Shown: one piece after another, positions 43,176 through 52,053 of the stretch
Numbering within the stretch: the first letter of the stretch is position 1
Layout of the letters: every line of letters starts with the position of its first letter
Assembly: GCF_009674495.1 (NCBI RefSeq)
Contig: NZ_WKJN01000020.1
Coordinates: forward strand, 52,304-116,303
DNA: 64,000 nucleotides
Direction: 5' to 3'
Source: Duganella alba
GTDB lineage: Bacteria; Pseudomonadota; Gammaproteobacteria; Burkholderiales; Burkholderiaceae_D
Program-made: the position numbers and the translations under genes
Notes under the pieces: model-generated
What the model was told of the DNA's origin: nothing
The model's database searches: none
The model's input: the letters and a program-made list of their open reading frames with translations, nothing else

Positions 43176-46070
43176 ATGACCCGCACCAGCCTCTCCCAAC
43201 TCGAAGCACGCGACGCCTTCATCGCCCGCCACATCGGCCCTGACGCCGCAGAACAGCAAGCCATGCTGTCGGTCCTCGGCTACGCCACCCGCGCCGCCCT
43301 GATCGACGCCATCGTGCCTGCCAATATCCGCAACACGGCGGCCCTGCCGCTGGGCGCCTACACGCAGCCGATGCCGGAAAACGAAGCGCTGAACAAGCTG
43401 AAAAAAATCGCGTCGAAGAACAAGGTGCTCAAGTCGCTGATCGGCCAGGGCTACTACAACACGCTGACGCCGAACGTCGTCCTGCGTAACATCTTTGAAA
43501 ATCCGGCCTGGTACACCGCCTACACGCCATACCAGCCTGAGATTTCGCAAGGCCGCCTGGAAGCAATCCTGAACTTCCAGCAAACCATCACCGACCTGAC
43601 CGGCATGGGCATCGCCAACGCGTCGATGCTGGACGAAGGCACCGCCGCCGCCGAAGCCATGACGCTGATCCAGCGCGTGAGCAAATCGAAATCGAACGTG
43701 TTCTACGTCGCCGACGACGTGCTGCCGCAAACCCGCGAAGTGATCGAAACGCGCGCCAAGCCGCTGGACATCACCGTCAAGACCTTCCACCCGGCCGAAC
43801 TGGCCAGCGTGGGCGAGTGCTTCGGCGTGCTGCTGCAATACCCTGGCGTGAACGGCAATGTGCGCGACTACAAGGCCGACGTCGAAGCCGTCAAGGCCAA
43901 GGGCGCGATGGTGGTTGCCGCCGCCGACCTGCTGGCGCTGACCATGCTGACGCCGCCAGGCGAATGGGGTGCCGACGTCGTTGTCGGCAACTCGCAGCGC
44001 TTCGGCGTACCGCTGGGCTTCGGCGGCCCGCACGCCGGCTACATGGCCACCCGCGACGAATTCAAACGCTCGATGCCGGGCCGCCTGGTGGGCGTAACCA
44101 TCGACGCGCAAGGCAACAAGGCTTACCGCCTGGCCCTGCAAACCCGCGAGCAGCACATCCGCCGCGAAAAAGCCACCTCGAACATCTGCACCGCGCAGGT
44201 ACTGCTGGCGGTGATGGCGTCGATGTACGCCGTCTACCACGGCCCGCAAGGCCTGCAACAGATCGCCCAGCGCGTGCACCGTCTGACCGGCGTGCTGGCC
44301 TCGAACCTGAAAACCCTGGGCTACACCGTCACCAACGACACCTGGTTCGACACCCTGACCGTGGCCGTGAAAAACGCCGAGCAGCTGCACGCATCGGCCC
44401 ACTCGCACGGCGTCAACCTGCGCGTGATCGACGCTTCGCACGTCGGCATTTCGCTGGACGAAACCACCACCCGCGAAGACATCGCGCTGCTGTGGACCGT
44501 GTTCGCGCATCCGGTCGGCGGCCCTGCCCACGGCCCTGATTTCGACACCGTGGAAGCCACCGTTGCCCAATCGTTCCCTGACGCGGTGGCCCGTACCTCG
44601 GCCTACCTGAGCCACCCGGTATTCAACCGCTATCACTCGGAAACCGAGATGCTGCGCTACCTGCGCTCGCTGGCCGACAAGGACCTGGCGCTGGACCGCA
44701 CCATGATCCCGCTGGGTTCCTGCACCATGAAGCTGAACGCCACCAGCGAAATGATCCCGGTCACCTGGCCTGAATTCTCGACCATCCACCCGTTCGCGCC
44801 GGAAGCGCAGACTGTCGGTTACCGCGAGATGATCGCGTCGCTGGAAGAGATGCTGTGCGCGGTGACCGGCTACGCCGCCATCTCGCTGCAGCCTAACGCC
44901 GGCTCGCAGGGCGAATACGCCGGCCTGCTGGTGATCCAGGCTTACCACCAGTCGCGTGGCGAAGGCCACCGCAACATCTGCCTGATCCCATCGTCGGCGC
45001 ACGGCACCAACCCGGCATCGGCCAGCATGGTCGGCATGCAGGTGGTGGTTACCGCCTGCGACGAAAACGGCAACGTCGACCTGGCCGACCTGAAAGCCAA
45101 GGCCGAGCTGCACTCGAAGAACCTGGCCTGCGTCATGGTCACCTACCCTTCGACCCACGGCGTGTTTGAAGAAGGCATCCGCGAGCTGTGCGAGATCATC
45201 CACAGCCACGGCGGTCAAGTGTACGTCGACGGCGCCAACATGAATGCACTGGTCGGCGTGGCCGCGCCGGGCGCGTTCGGCGGCGACGTCTCGCACCTGA
45301 ACCTGCACAAAACCTTCTGCATTCCGCACGGCGGCGGCGGCCCGGGCGTCGGCCCGATCGGCGTTGGCGCGCACCTGGCCAAGTTCCTGCCGAACCAGCG
45401 TTCGAACGGCTACATCCGCGACAACGCCGGCATCGGCGCCGTCTCGGCCGCGCCATACGGCTCGGCATCGATCCTGCCGATTTCGTGGATGTACATCGCC
45501 ATGATGGGCGCGGAAGGCCTGACCGCCGCGACCGAAACCGCGATCCTGAACGCCAACTACATCGCCCGTCGCCTGTCGCCGCACTTCCCTGTGCTGTACT
45601 CGGGCCACGACGGCCTGGTGGCGCACGAGTGCATCATCGACCTGCGTCCGCTGCAGGATGCCACCGGCATCAGCAACGAAGACGTGGCCAAGCGCCTGAT
45701 GGACTTCGGCTTCCACGCGCCGACCATGTCGTTCCCCGTGCCGGGCACGCTGATGATCGAGCCGACCGAGTCGGAATCGAAAGTCGAGATGGACCGCTTC
45801 ATCGACGCCATGATCGCCATCCGCGGCGAGATCGCCAAAGTGGAAAGCGGCGAGTTCGACAAACTGAACAACCCGCTGAAGTTCGCGCCGCACACCGCCG
45901 AAGTGCTGACGGCCGACGTCTGGGACCGCAAGTACTCGCGTGAAGTGGCGGCTTATCCGCTGCCATCGCTGCGCAAGCAGAAGTACTGGCCGCCGGTCGG
46001 CCGTGCCGACAACGTCTACGGCGACCGTAACCTGTTCTGCGGCTGCGCACCGATCAGCGACTACGAATAA
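43176..46070 (+). CDS. gcvP: Glycine dehydrogenase (decarboxylating), P protein
   Basis: PLP-dependent decarboxylase of 964 residues, the single-chain form with both halves fused. It shows FIARHIGPDAAEQQAML at the start, the N-terminal pseudo-active half (SKSNVFYVADDVLPQT) and the catalytic half with the PLP lysine, Lys712, in NLHKTFCIPHGGGGPG. It completes gcvTHP; the L protein (lpd) is elsewhere. Confidence 0.97.
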   Translation: MTRTSLSQLEARDAFIARHIGPDAAEQQAMLSVLGYATRAALIDAIVPANIRNTAALPLGAYTQPMPENEALNKLKKIASKNKVLKSLIGQGYYNTLTPNVVLRNIFENPAWYTAYTPYQPEISQGRLEAILNFQQTITDLTGMGIANASMLDEGTAAAEAMTLIQRVSKSKSNVFYVADDVLPQTREVIETRAKPLDITVKTFHPAELASVGECFGVLLQYPGVNGNVRDYKADVEAVKAKGAMVVAAADLLALTMLTPPGEWGADVVVGNSQRFGVPLGFGGPHAGYMATRDEFKRSMPGRLVGVTIDAQGNKAYRLALQTREQHIRREKATSNICTAQVLLAVMASMYAVYHGPQGLQQIAQRVHRLTGVLASNLKTLGYTVTNDTWFDTLTVAVKNAEQLHASAHSHGVNLRVIDASHVGISLDETTTREDIALLWTVFAHPVGGPAHGPDFDTVEATVAQSFPDAVARTSAYLSHPVFNRYHSETEMLRYLRSLADKDLALDRTMIPLGSCTMKLNATSEMIPVTWPEFSTIHPFAPEAQTVGYREMIASLEEMLCAVTGYAAISLQPNAGSQGEYAGLLVIQAYHQSRGEGHRNICLIPSSAHGTNPASASMVGMQVVVTACDENGNVDLADLKAKAELHSKNLACVMVTYPSTHGVFEEGIRELCEIIHSHGGQVYVDGANMNALVGVAAPGAFGGDVSHLNLHKTFCIPHGGGGPGVGPIGVGAHLAKFLPNQRSNGYIRDNAGIGAVSAAPYGSASILPISWMYIAMMGAEGLTAATETAILNANYIARRLSPHFPVLYSGHDGLVAHECIIDLRPLQDATGISNEDVAKRLMDFGFHAPTMSFPVPGTLMIEPTESESKVEMDRFIDAMIAIRGEIAKVESGEFDKLNNPLKFAPHTAEVLTADVWDRKYSREVAAYPLPSLRKQKYWPPVGRADNVYGDRNLFCGCAPISDYE

Positions 46071-46088
46071 TCTCGTTTCGCCCGCAAG

Positions 46089-46117
46089 AGCCCGGCCGCG
46101 CGCCGGGCTTTTTTTTA
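46089..46117 (+). terminator. Rho-independent terminator of gcvTHP
   Basis: AGCCCGGC, loop CGCGC, GCCGGGCT, then a run of eight T. It starts 19 bp after the gcvP stop. Confidence 0.92.
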
Positions 46118-46127
46118 TTTAAATCGT

Positions 46128-46156
46128 TTGACACGCTGACACCTGTCAGATATTCT
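46128..46156 (+). promoter_or_regulatory. Promoter with an operator in the spacer, before the ArsR gene
   Basis: TTGACA at 46128-46133, a 17-bp spacer and TATTCT at 46151-46156. The spacer holds the inverted repeat CTGACACCTGTCAG (46136-46149), a likely operator for the ArsR-family protein encoded right after it, so the gene is probably autorepressed. Confidence 0.65.
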
Positions 46157-46162
46157 TTACAC

Positions 46163-46489
46163 ATGAAATCTAAACATCTCACAGGCGATCAGTTGCTGGC
46201 GGCGCTCTCGGCGCTGTCGAATCCGCATCGCTTGCGGGTGGTGGCGGCGCTGGCGGCTGGTGGACGCAATTACGTCAGCCAGCTGGCGCGCGAGTTGAAT
46301 ATCAGCCGCCCATTGCTGCACCTGCATTTGCAGAAGCTGGAAGAAGCGGGCCTGGTCACCAGCCAGCTGGAATTGTCGGCCGACGGCAAGGCGCTGAATT
46401 TTTTCGAGGCCGCACCGTTCGCCATCGACCTCACCCCGGCCATGATCGCCGAAGCAGTACGTACCCTGACCACCAATCCTGAAAAGTAG
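46163..46489 (+). CDS. ArsR-family winged-helix regulator without cysteines
   Basis: Homodimeric DNA-binding protein of 108 residues. The winged helix is visible as LSALSNPHRLRVVAALAAGG, YVSQLARELNISRPLLHLHL and LEEAGLVTSQ. There is no Cys at all and no metal-binding motif of ArsR, SmtB or CadC, so a metal signal is unlikely. It is followed after 9 bp by a small membrane protein and then a second one, suggesting a three-gene operon. Confidence 0.85.
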   Translation: MKSKHLTGDQLLAALSALSNPHRLRVVAALAAGGRNYVSQLARELNISRPLLHLHLQKLEEAGLVTSQLELSADGKALNFFEAAPFAIDLTPAMIAEAVRTLTTNPEK

Positions 46490-46498
46490 AGGCTTACG

Positions 46499-46735
46499 AT
46501 GTCCGAACATATTTACCTGCTTACCCTGCTGATGCCGCTGGGGACCATCTTCCTCATCTTCTTCCTGCGCTCGCGCACCGCCATCAGGAAGGCGCAGCTG
46601 GCGGCCGAGGGTAACGAGGCGTACCGCCAGCTGGCGGAACGCGCCGTCGCCGCGCAGGAGCAAAACGCCGCCGCGCTGGCCGACCTGAAGGTGCGTATCG
46701 TCGCCATTGAAAACATCCTGAAGCAAGTCGAGTAA
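46499..46735 (+). CDS. Small membrane protein with a coiled-coil tail (78 aa)
   Basis: One N-terminal membrane helix (YLLTLLMPLGTIFLIFFL) followed by a helical, heptad-like tail of about 50 residues (QLAAEGNEAYRQLAERAVAA). The layout resembles phage-shock-like or DUF-type small membrane proteins downstream of ArsR-type regulators, but no family is certain. Confidence 0.65.
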   Translation: MSEHIYLLTLLMPLGTIFLIFFLRSRTAIRKAQLAAEGNEAYRQLAERAVAAQEQNAAALADLKVRIVAIENILKQVE

Positions 46736-46761
46736 TTCCACCCACATCGAGGAGCATCACC

Positions 46762-47169
46762 ATGCCGCAAGTATCGCTGTTTCGCCTGTATTCGCTGAGA
46801 GCCGTATATTTGATTATTGCGCTGGGACTGGCGCTGGTGGTGTGGCCGAGCGTGATCCAGCACGCCGAGCCGTGGGGCCTGTCGCAGGGCGTGGTGAAGT
46901 GCATGCTGGCCGCCTTCAGCCTGCTGTGCGTGATCGGAATCCGCTATCCGCTGCAAATGCTGCCGGTGCTGTTCTGGGAACTGGCATGGAAGTCGATCTG
47001 GCTGCTGATCGTCGCCCTGCCCGCGTGGCAAAGCGGCGCCATGGACGACAGCATCATGGGCACCGCGATGGAATGCATGGTCGCCATCATCATCCCGCTG
47101 GCCATGCCATGGCAGTACGTCTACGCCCGCTACATCCAGCAGCCCGGCGACCGCTGGCGCACCGCCTAA
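46762..47169 (+). CDS. Hypothetical four-helix membrane protein (135 aa)
   Basis: Four hydrophobic segments: AVYLIIALGLALVVWPSVI, CMLAAFSLLCVIGI, SIWLLIVALPAW and MECMVAIIIPLAMPW. GAGGAG lies upstream of the ATG. The family is not recognised. It is probably co-transcribed with the ArsR gene. Its stop codon interleaves with that of the convergent chemoreceptor (CTAA). Confidence 0.7.
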   Translation: MPQVSLFRLYSLRAVYLIIALGLALVVWPSVIQHAEPWGLSQGVVKCMLAAFSLLCVIGIRYPLQMLPVLFWELAWKSIWLLIVALPAWQSGAMDDSIMGTAMECMVAIIIPLAMPWQYVYARYIQQPGDRWRTA

Positions 47170-48818
47170 CTGCGTACCGAGGCCAGACGCAATCGCACCA
47201 CGCGCGGGCTGCCGGCGAGGCGGTTGGCGTCCGGCGGTTCCGCTCCCTCGTCCAGCTTGAAGATGGCCACCGCCTGTGACAGATACAGCGCCTGCCGCTG
47301 CAAGCTGCTGGCGGCGGCAGCGGCCTGCTGCACCAGCGCCAGATTCTGCTGCGTCACCTGATCCAGGCTGACGATCGCCTGCTGCACGCCCAATACGCCC
47401 TGCGCCTGCTGGGCGCTGGCGTCGCCGATCTGGCTGATGATGTCGCCGACCCGGCGCACGGTTGAGACAATTTCCGCCATGCTGCCGCCGGCTTCCTCCA
47501 CCGAGCGCGTGCCGTTGTCGATGTGGGCCACCGATTCTTCCATCAGCAGCCGGATTTCCTGCGCCGCCGACGTCGAGCGCTGGGCCAGCGTGCGCACCTC
47601 GCCCGCAACCACGGCGAAGCCCTGCCCCTGCTCGCCCGCGCGCGCCGCCTCCACCGCCGCGCTCAAGGCCAGCATATGCGTCTGCACGGCCAGGCCGTCG
47701 ATGACGCCGACGATTTCCACCACCCGCCGCGAGCTGCCGCGAATCGACGCCATGGTCACCACCAGCCGCTGCACCACGTTGCCGCCGCGCGCGGCGAAGC
47801 TGTTCGCGCATTGCGCCAGCTGGCCCGCCAGTTCGGCGTGTGTGGCCGCTTCCGACACCTGCACGCCAAGCTGCCGCGCCGCGCCGCCGGCTTCCTCCAG
47901 CGTGCCGGCCTGCGTGTAGCTGCGCCGCGTCAGCGCTGAATTACCCTGGGCGATATCGCGCGCGGCGCGGTCGATCGACTGCGCCGACGCCAGAATGGTT
48001 TTCAAGGTGGTGTTCAGGTTGCGGATGCTGGTGTCCAGCGCGCGCGAGGTGTCGGCGATTTCGTCCTTGCCGTAGACGCGCTGGCGCACCGTCAGGTTGC
48101 CCTCGGCCAGATCCACCGCCGCCGCGCCGATCTCGCGCACGTCCTTCAGCATGGCGTTGCGCACGGCCATGGTCACCAGCAGGGACAAGGCAATCGACAG
48201 CGCCACGATGATCGGCATCCACGTCGACAGGATGCGGAAGTCGCTCTCGGCATCGGCATAGGCGCGCTCGCTCAACGACTGTTCCAGCCTGGCCAGTTCC
48301 TCCAGCCGCAGCGCCACCACGTCGAACGCCCGCTCGGCCTTGGCCATGGCGTTGGCGGCGATCGACTGATCGGCCATGGCCAGCTCGATCACATCTTCCA
48401 TCGCCTTCACATATACCGCATGCGCGGCCTGCGACTGCACTACGAAGCGCCGCTCGGCCGGACTCGATTGCGTCGCCATTTCCAGTTGCGCGAACTGGCG
48501 GTCCAGCGCCGCGTGGCGCAGGTGCAGGTCGCGCACCAGCGCATCCACGCGCGGCGCCGAGAAGCTGCCGCTGATCCAGGTCAGCAACTGATAGATTTCG
48601 GTATGCGCCTTGTGTGCGCTGGCGACCAGGTCGGCCGCCGCCTTCAGCCGCACGGCGCGCTGCTGCACGATGTTGTCGAGCGACTGGTTCTGCCGCAGCA
48701 GGCCCAGATAGGCGCCGGCCGACAGCACGATCAGCAGGATCAGCACCACGCCCGGCGCCAGCAACAGCTTGGGCCCGATGCGCAGCCTGCCGAGCATTTG
48801 TTGGAGTAAATGCAGCAC
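47166..48818 (-). CDS. Methyl-accepting chemotaxis protein with a divergent signalling tip
   Basis: Chemoreceptor of 550 residues (GTG start at 48818; an ATG at 48797 is also possible). Membrane helices near 18-38 and 200-222 flank a periplasmic helical sensor of about 160 residues, followed by HAMP and a signalling domain. The hairpin tip reads GLAVQTHMLALSAAVEA where the consensus is GIAFQTNILALNAAVEA. Phe and two Asn that normally contact CheA/CheW are replaced. The R in the consensus GEQGRGFAVV is also Q. No CheR/CheB pentapeptide is present. Confidence 0.9.
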   Translation of the reverse strand: MLHLLQQMLGRLRIGPKLLLAPGVVLILLIVLSAGAYLGLLRQNQSLDNIVQQRAVRLKAAADLVASAHKAHTEIYQLLTWISGSFSAPRVDALVRDLHLRHAALDRQFAQLEMATQSSPAERRFVVQSQAAHAVYVKAMEDVIELAMADQSIAANAMAKAERAFDVVALRLEELARLEQSLSERAYADAESDFRILSTWMPIIVALSIALSLLVTMAVRNAMLKDVREIGAAAVDLAEGNLTVRQRVYGKDEIADTSRALDTSIRNLNTTLKTILASAQSIDRAARDIAQGNSALTRRSYTQAGTLEEAGGAARQLGVQVSEAATHAELAGQLAQCANSFAARGGNVVQRLVVTMASIRGSSRRVVEIVGVIDGLAVQTHMLALSAAVEAARAGEQGQGFAVVAGEVRTLAQRSTSAAQEIRLLMEESVAHIDNGTRSVEEAGGSMAEIVSTVRRVGDIISQIGDASAQQAQGVLGVQQAIVSLDQVTQQNLALVQQAAAAASSLQRQALYLSQAVAIFKLDEGAEPPDANRLAGSPRVVRLRLASVRS

Positions 48819-49018
48819 GGCAGCTCAGCGCGAGCAGATGCCGGCGTGCGGCGCTTTCAGCGGGTTCTTGTTGAGCCGCGCTATGCAGCGCGTCAGCAAA
48901 GCGATTATGATCCAAGCACGCATAATTCCCCCCGGCAGCTAGAACCTGTAATCTACGCTGGCTGCCGCAAGGCAATCTTGCGCTCGGTCAATCCGCACAA
49001 AGTAACAACAGGAGCAAC

Positions 49019-49354
49019 ATGAAAGCATCGATCAAGGCCGCCCTCATTTCCGCTTTGCTGTTTCCCGGACTGGGACACCTGGCATTGCGGCCGCGCCGCA
49101 CCGGGCGCGGCATGCTGTTCCTGCTGCCGACCGCCGCCGCCGCGCTGTATTTGCTGAGCACCATGCTCAACCTGGTCTACCAATTGCAGGACGAACTCGA
49201 CAGCGGCAAGCTGGCGCTCGACCCGGTCGCCATCCTGCAGCGCGTCCACGCGGCCGGTGTCGACAACGCCGCCACCAACCTGGCGGCGGCCGTGCTGCTG
49301 GTCGGCTGGATCGGCGCGCTGCTGGACGTGCTGTGGCTGGGCAAGCGCGACTAG
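49019..49354 (+). CDS. Hypothetical membrane protein (111 aa)
   Basis: Three hydrophobic segments: ALISALLFPGLGHLAL, GMLFLLPTAAAALYLLST and AAVLLVGWIGALLDVLWL. The FPGLGHL pattern is seen in small TM2-like families, but no confident family assignment is possible. An AGGAG stands 7 bp before the ATG. It converges on the ABC permease gene with stops sharing CTAG. Confidence 0.65.
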   Translation: MKASIKAALISALLFPGLGHLALRPRRTGRGMLFLLPTAAAALYLLSTMLNLVYQLQDELDSGKLALDPVAILQRVHAAGVDNAATNLAAAVLLVGWIGALLDVLWLGKRD

Positions 49355-50775
49355 GCCGCCAGGCGCCCGGCCGGCAGCACCGGCGGCAAGGCCATCAGCT
49401 TGCGCCAGGCCAGCGTCACGCGAACCACAGCGCCGATGCCCAGCAGGCATCCGGTCTGATACCACGGGAAGGTGGACTGAATCCGGTTCAACACCAGCGC
49501 GACAAGAAAGCCCAGGACAATCAGCATCAGCAGCAGGCTGCGGTTGAGACCGCCCGTATGCGGACGCTTGACGGCGTAGTTGTCCAGCAGTGAAGTGGCG
49601 CTCCAGAGGATGGCCATGGCGATGGTGAAGTTAATGCCGCGCAGGGCGAGATGGCCCAGCATGAAGGAATCCAGGCAGGCGGCGCAGACCACCGAGGCCA
49701 GCCATACACCCAGGAAGCGGCGCAGCAGCATCTGTCCCAGCAGGCGATTGATGCGGGCGCCGGCCGGCGCGCCGGGCGTCATCAGATACAGTCGCTGTTC
49801 GGCGCCGTGGCGGGTGATGCTGTCGGCGACGCTGGTTACGTACATGCCCGCCACACCCAACATGATCATCCCGGTCCACGGCAGCACCACCTTGTTGCCG
49901 CCATCAATCATCGTATAGAGCACCGGCAGCAGCGCCAGCACCGTCGCCAGCAGCAAAAAGATGAGGTTGCCGCCGCCATGCGCTGCGGGGCCCAGCACAT
50001 GCATCATCACGCGTTCCGGCCGCGTGCCGGCCCGGCTGTCGCGCCGCAACGCAACGCCATAGAAGGTACGCAACAGCTGCTGCCAGCGTGTCGGCAACTG
50101 GACGGCCGACGCAGGCGGCGCGTTGCCGTGCAGCGCCGCCTGGCATTTGGAAAAATGGTGATACCAGGCCCAGTGCCGGTCGCCGCCCTGTGGCAGCAGC
50201 TGGACCAATCCCCAGCCGATCAGCGGCAGGAGCAGCAGCATGCCGGCGACGGTCACCAGCGGCTCGTACAAGACCTCGATCAAGCCCTGCAGGGTATTGA
50301 AGGCAAACTGCACGCCGAAGGGAATCAACAACGCCATTCCCCATGCCAGCATGTTGAACCGTTGCGTCAGGATGGCCACCGTCGTGATCAGGGTGGCGGC
50401 CAGCAGGCCATAACCGCCGTGACCGAAAGCGCAATGCGCAATCAGGGCAAACACCAGCGTGTTGGCGGCATACAGCGCGGCGGTCAGCCAAATCAGGCGC
50501 TGGCGCAGGTGCGGCACCAGGCAGGAGAGTTCCGGCCGGTTCTGCTTGACGGCGCTGCGGACGAAAGCGCCGCACCACATCTGGCACATCCCCCACAGCA
50601 CGCACACCATCAGCACCTTGTAGAGACCGAAACGATTGGTGTTGTGCATGATGAGCAGAAACCCCTCGGTGCCGAGAAGCGCCAGACTCATGCGCTTCAT
50701 GGAACGGTAACTGGCCACGTCATTGAGCACTTGCGCCAGCAACTGGACGTAGCCACGACGGACGGCGGCGTTCAC
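49351..50775 (-). CDS. Probable ABC exporter permease
   Basis: Multi-pass inner-membrane protein of 474 residues with about ten to twelve hydrophobic segments. It overlaps the ATPase gene by 4 bp, and the operon (GntR, ATPase, permease) is the YtrA/YhcF type, so it is most likely the ABC-2-like membrane partner. The substrate is unknown. The sequence is not close to a named permease family. Confidence 0.7.
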   Translation of the reverse strand: MNAAVRRGYVQLLAQVLNDVASYRSMKRMSLALLGTEGFLLIMHNTNRFGLYKVLMVCVLWGMCQMWCGAFVRSAVKQNRPELSCLVPHLRQRLIWLTAALYAANTLVFALIAHCAFGHGGYGLLAATLITTVAILTQRFNMLAWGMALLIPFGVQFAFNTLQGLIEVLYEPLVTVAGMLLLLPLIGWGLVQLLPQGGDRHWAWYHHFSKCQAALHGNAPPASAVQLPTRWQQLLRTFYGVALRRDSRAGTRPERVMMHVLGPAAHGGGNLIFLLLATVLALLPVLYTMIDGGNKVVLPWTGMIMLGVAGMYVTSVADSITRHGAEQRLYLMTPGAPAGARINRLLGQMLLRRFLGVWLASVVCAACLDSFMLGHLALRGINFTIAMAILWSATSLLDNYAVKRPHTGGLNRSLLLMLIVLGFLVALVLNRIQSTFPWYQTGCLLGIGAVVRVTLAWRKLMALPPVLPAGRLAA

Positions 50776-51491
50776 TTGGTCACCTCGACAAACAAGTCTT
50801 CCAGGCTGAGATTTTTTCCCTCCAGTAAATCATCCAGCGCGCCTTGCAGGACGATTTTGCCGCCTTGCAGGAAAGCCACATCCAGCGCCACCCGCTCCAG
50901 GTCGGACAGGATGTGGGTGGAGAAAATCACCGTGGTGTCGCGCTCGATGACGTCGTTGATCAGTTCCTGCAGAAAATCGCGGCGGCCGATCGGGTCCAGG
51001 CTGGCGACCGGCTCATCGAGCACCAGCAGCCGGGGATCGTGGGCCAGCGCGCGGATGATGGACAGGCGCTGCCGTTCGCCGCCGGACAGCGTGCTGATCT
51101 GTTTGCGGGCGGCGTCGCCGTGAAAGCCCCAGCGTTGCATCAGGCCGTCCACCTTGGCCTGGTTCCAGTGCGGATAGAGCGCCTTGAAATAGTCCAGAAG
51201 TTGCAAGGGCGTCAACCATTCGAACAAATCGGATTTCTGTGGCACGTAGCCGATCTGGGCGCGGACGGCGTCGTTGAGCGCCGTGGCGGGCTGGCCGAAC
51301 AGCGTGCTGCTGCCGGCCTCGACATCGCGCAGGCCGAGCAAACATTCCAGCAGCGTCGATTTGCCGGCGCCATTGCGGCCTAATAAACCAATGACCTTGC
51401 CCTGTTCAATCGACCAATTCACACCCTGCAACACCTGCTGCTTGCCGAAGTTTTTATGTAAATTGGCGATCTCGACGACATAAGGCTTCAT
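50772..51491 (-). CDS. ABC transporter ATP-binding protein
   Basis: ATPase of 239 residues: Walker A GLLGRNGAGKST, Q-loop YVPQKSDLF, signature LSGGERQRLSIIRALAH, Walker B LLVLDEPVASLDP and H-loop STHILSD. The type is that of exporters (CcmA/NatA-like). It overlaps both the regulator and the permease gene by 4 bp. Confidence 0.92.
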   Translation of the reverse strand: MKPYVVEIANLHKNFGKQQVLQGVNWSIEQGKVIGLLGRNGAGKSTLLECLLGLRDVEAGSSTLFGQPATALNDAVRAQIGYVPQKSDLFEWLTPLQLLDYFKALYPHWNQAKVDGLMQRWGFHGDAARKQISTLSGGERQRLSIIRALAHDPRLLVLDEPVASLDPIGRRDFLQELINDVIERDTTVIFSTHILSDLERVALDVAFLQGGKIVLQGALDDLLEGKNLSLEDLFVEVTK

Positions 51492-51883
51492 TTATTTTCT
51501 CCAAGAATATTCTTAAATAGTTTTAAAACAGCTTCATCATCCAGCCCCAATTGACGCGCTTCGATGGCGGCGCGTTCCAGCGTGGGTCTCAACAGTTTTT
51601 CTTTTCCTTGCGTTTTTTCGCCATCGGCCACCAGCATGCCAACACCGCGTGCGCGCGTTAATAAACCTTCGGTTTCCAGCATGTTATAAGCCTTGGAAAC
51701 TGTCATGGGATTGACCGCCAATACCAGTGCCACTTCACGCACGGACGGCAATACATCGCCGGGTTTCAAGACGGCGGCCGCAATTAACCGCCGCACCTGC
51801 TCGATTAACTGGCGATAAATAGGATCGGACGACCCGGTCGCTATCGAGAACATTGAAGCCGTATGCGCAGCCATGAGAGCCAT
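51488..51883 (-). CDS. GntR-family regulator (YtrA/YhcF type)
   Basis: Transcription factor of about 131 residues with a winged helix (DPIYRQLIEQVRRLIAAAVL, LPSVREVALVLAVNPMTVSKAYN, LETEGLLTRARGVG) and the short C-terminal helical tail of the YtrA subgroup. Starts at 51883, 51874 and 51853 are all possible and none has a clear Shine-Dalgarno. It is first in the GntR-ATPase-permease operon and probably binds the inverted repeat just upstream. Confidence 0.88.
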   Translation of the reverse strand: MALMAAHTASMFSIATGSSDPIYRQLIEQVRRLIAAAVLKPGDVLPSVREVALVLAVNPMTVSKAYNMLETEGLLTRARGVGMLVADGEKTQGKEKLLRPTLERAAIEARQLGLDDEAVLKLFKNILGENK

Positions 51884-51888
51884 ATTAG

Positions 51889-51934
51889 TGTATTAGTTGA
51901 TTAATACAGTAAACATGATCAGCGGCGTTGTCAA
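51889..51934 (-). promoter_or_regulatory. GntR operator and candidate promoter
   Basis: Inverted repeat TGTATTA, GTTGAT, TAATACA at 51889-51908, ending six bases before the first possible start codon. On the minus strand TTGACA (51929-51934) and a weak TACTGT (51906-51911) with 17-bp spacing put the repeat over the -10 and transcript start, as expected for repression. Confidence 0.6.
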
Positions 51935-52053
51935 GCAGTGTTTTCGTTCCACACCAGGAGTTGGCGGGAACGCGCCAATTGTTGGCTTGGTTGCCTGGCG
52001 CTGCGTGTGCTGCCGAACGTGCACGGCATGGGCAAACTGCTTATACTGGGCGC

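Noticed and set aside
42693..45893. Leftward 1066-codon ORF opposite gcvH/gcvP
   Set aside because: Shadow frame of gcvHP, without recognisable domains.
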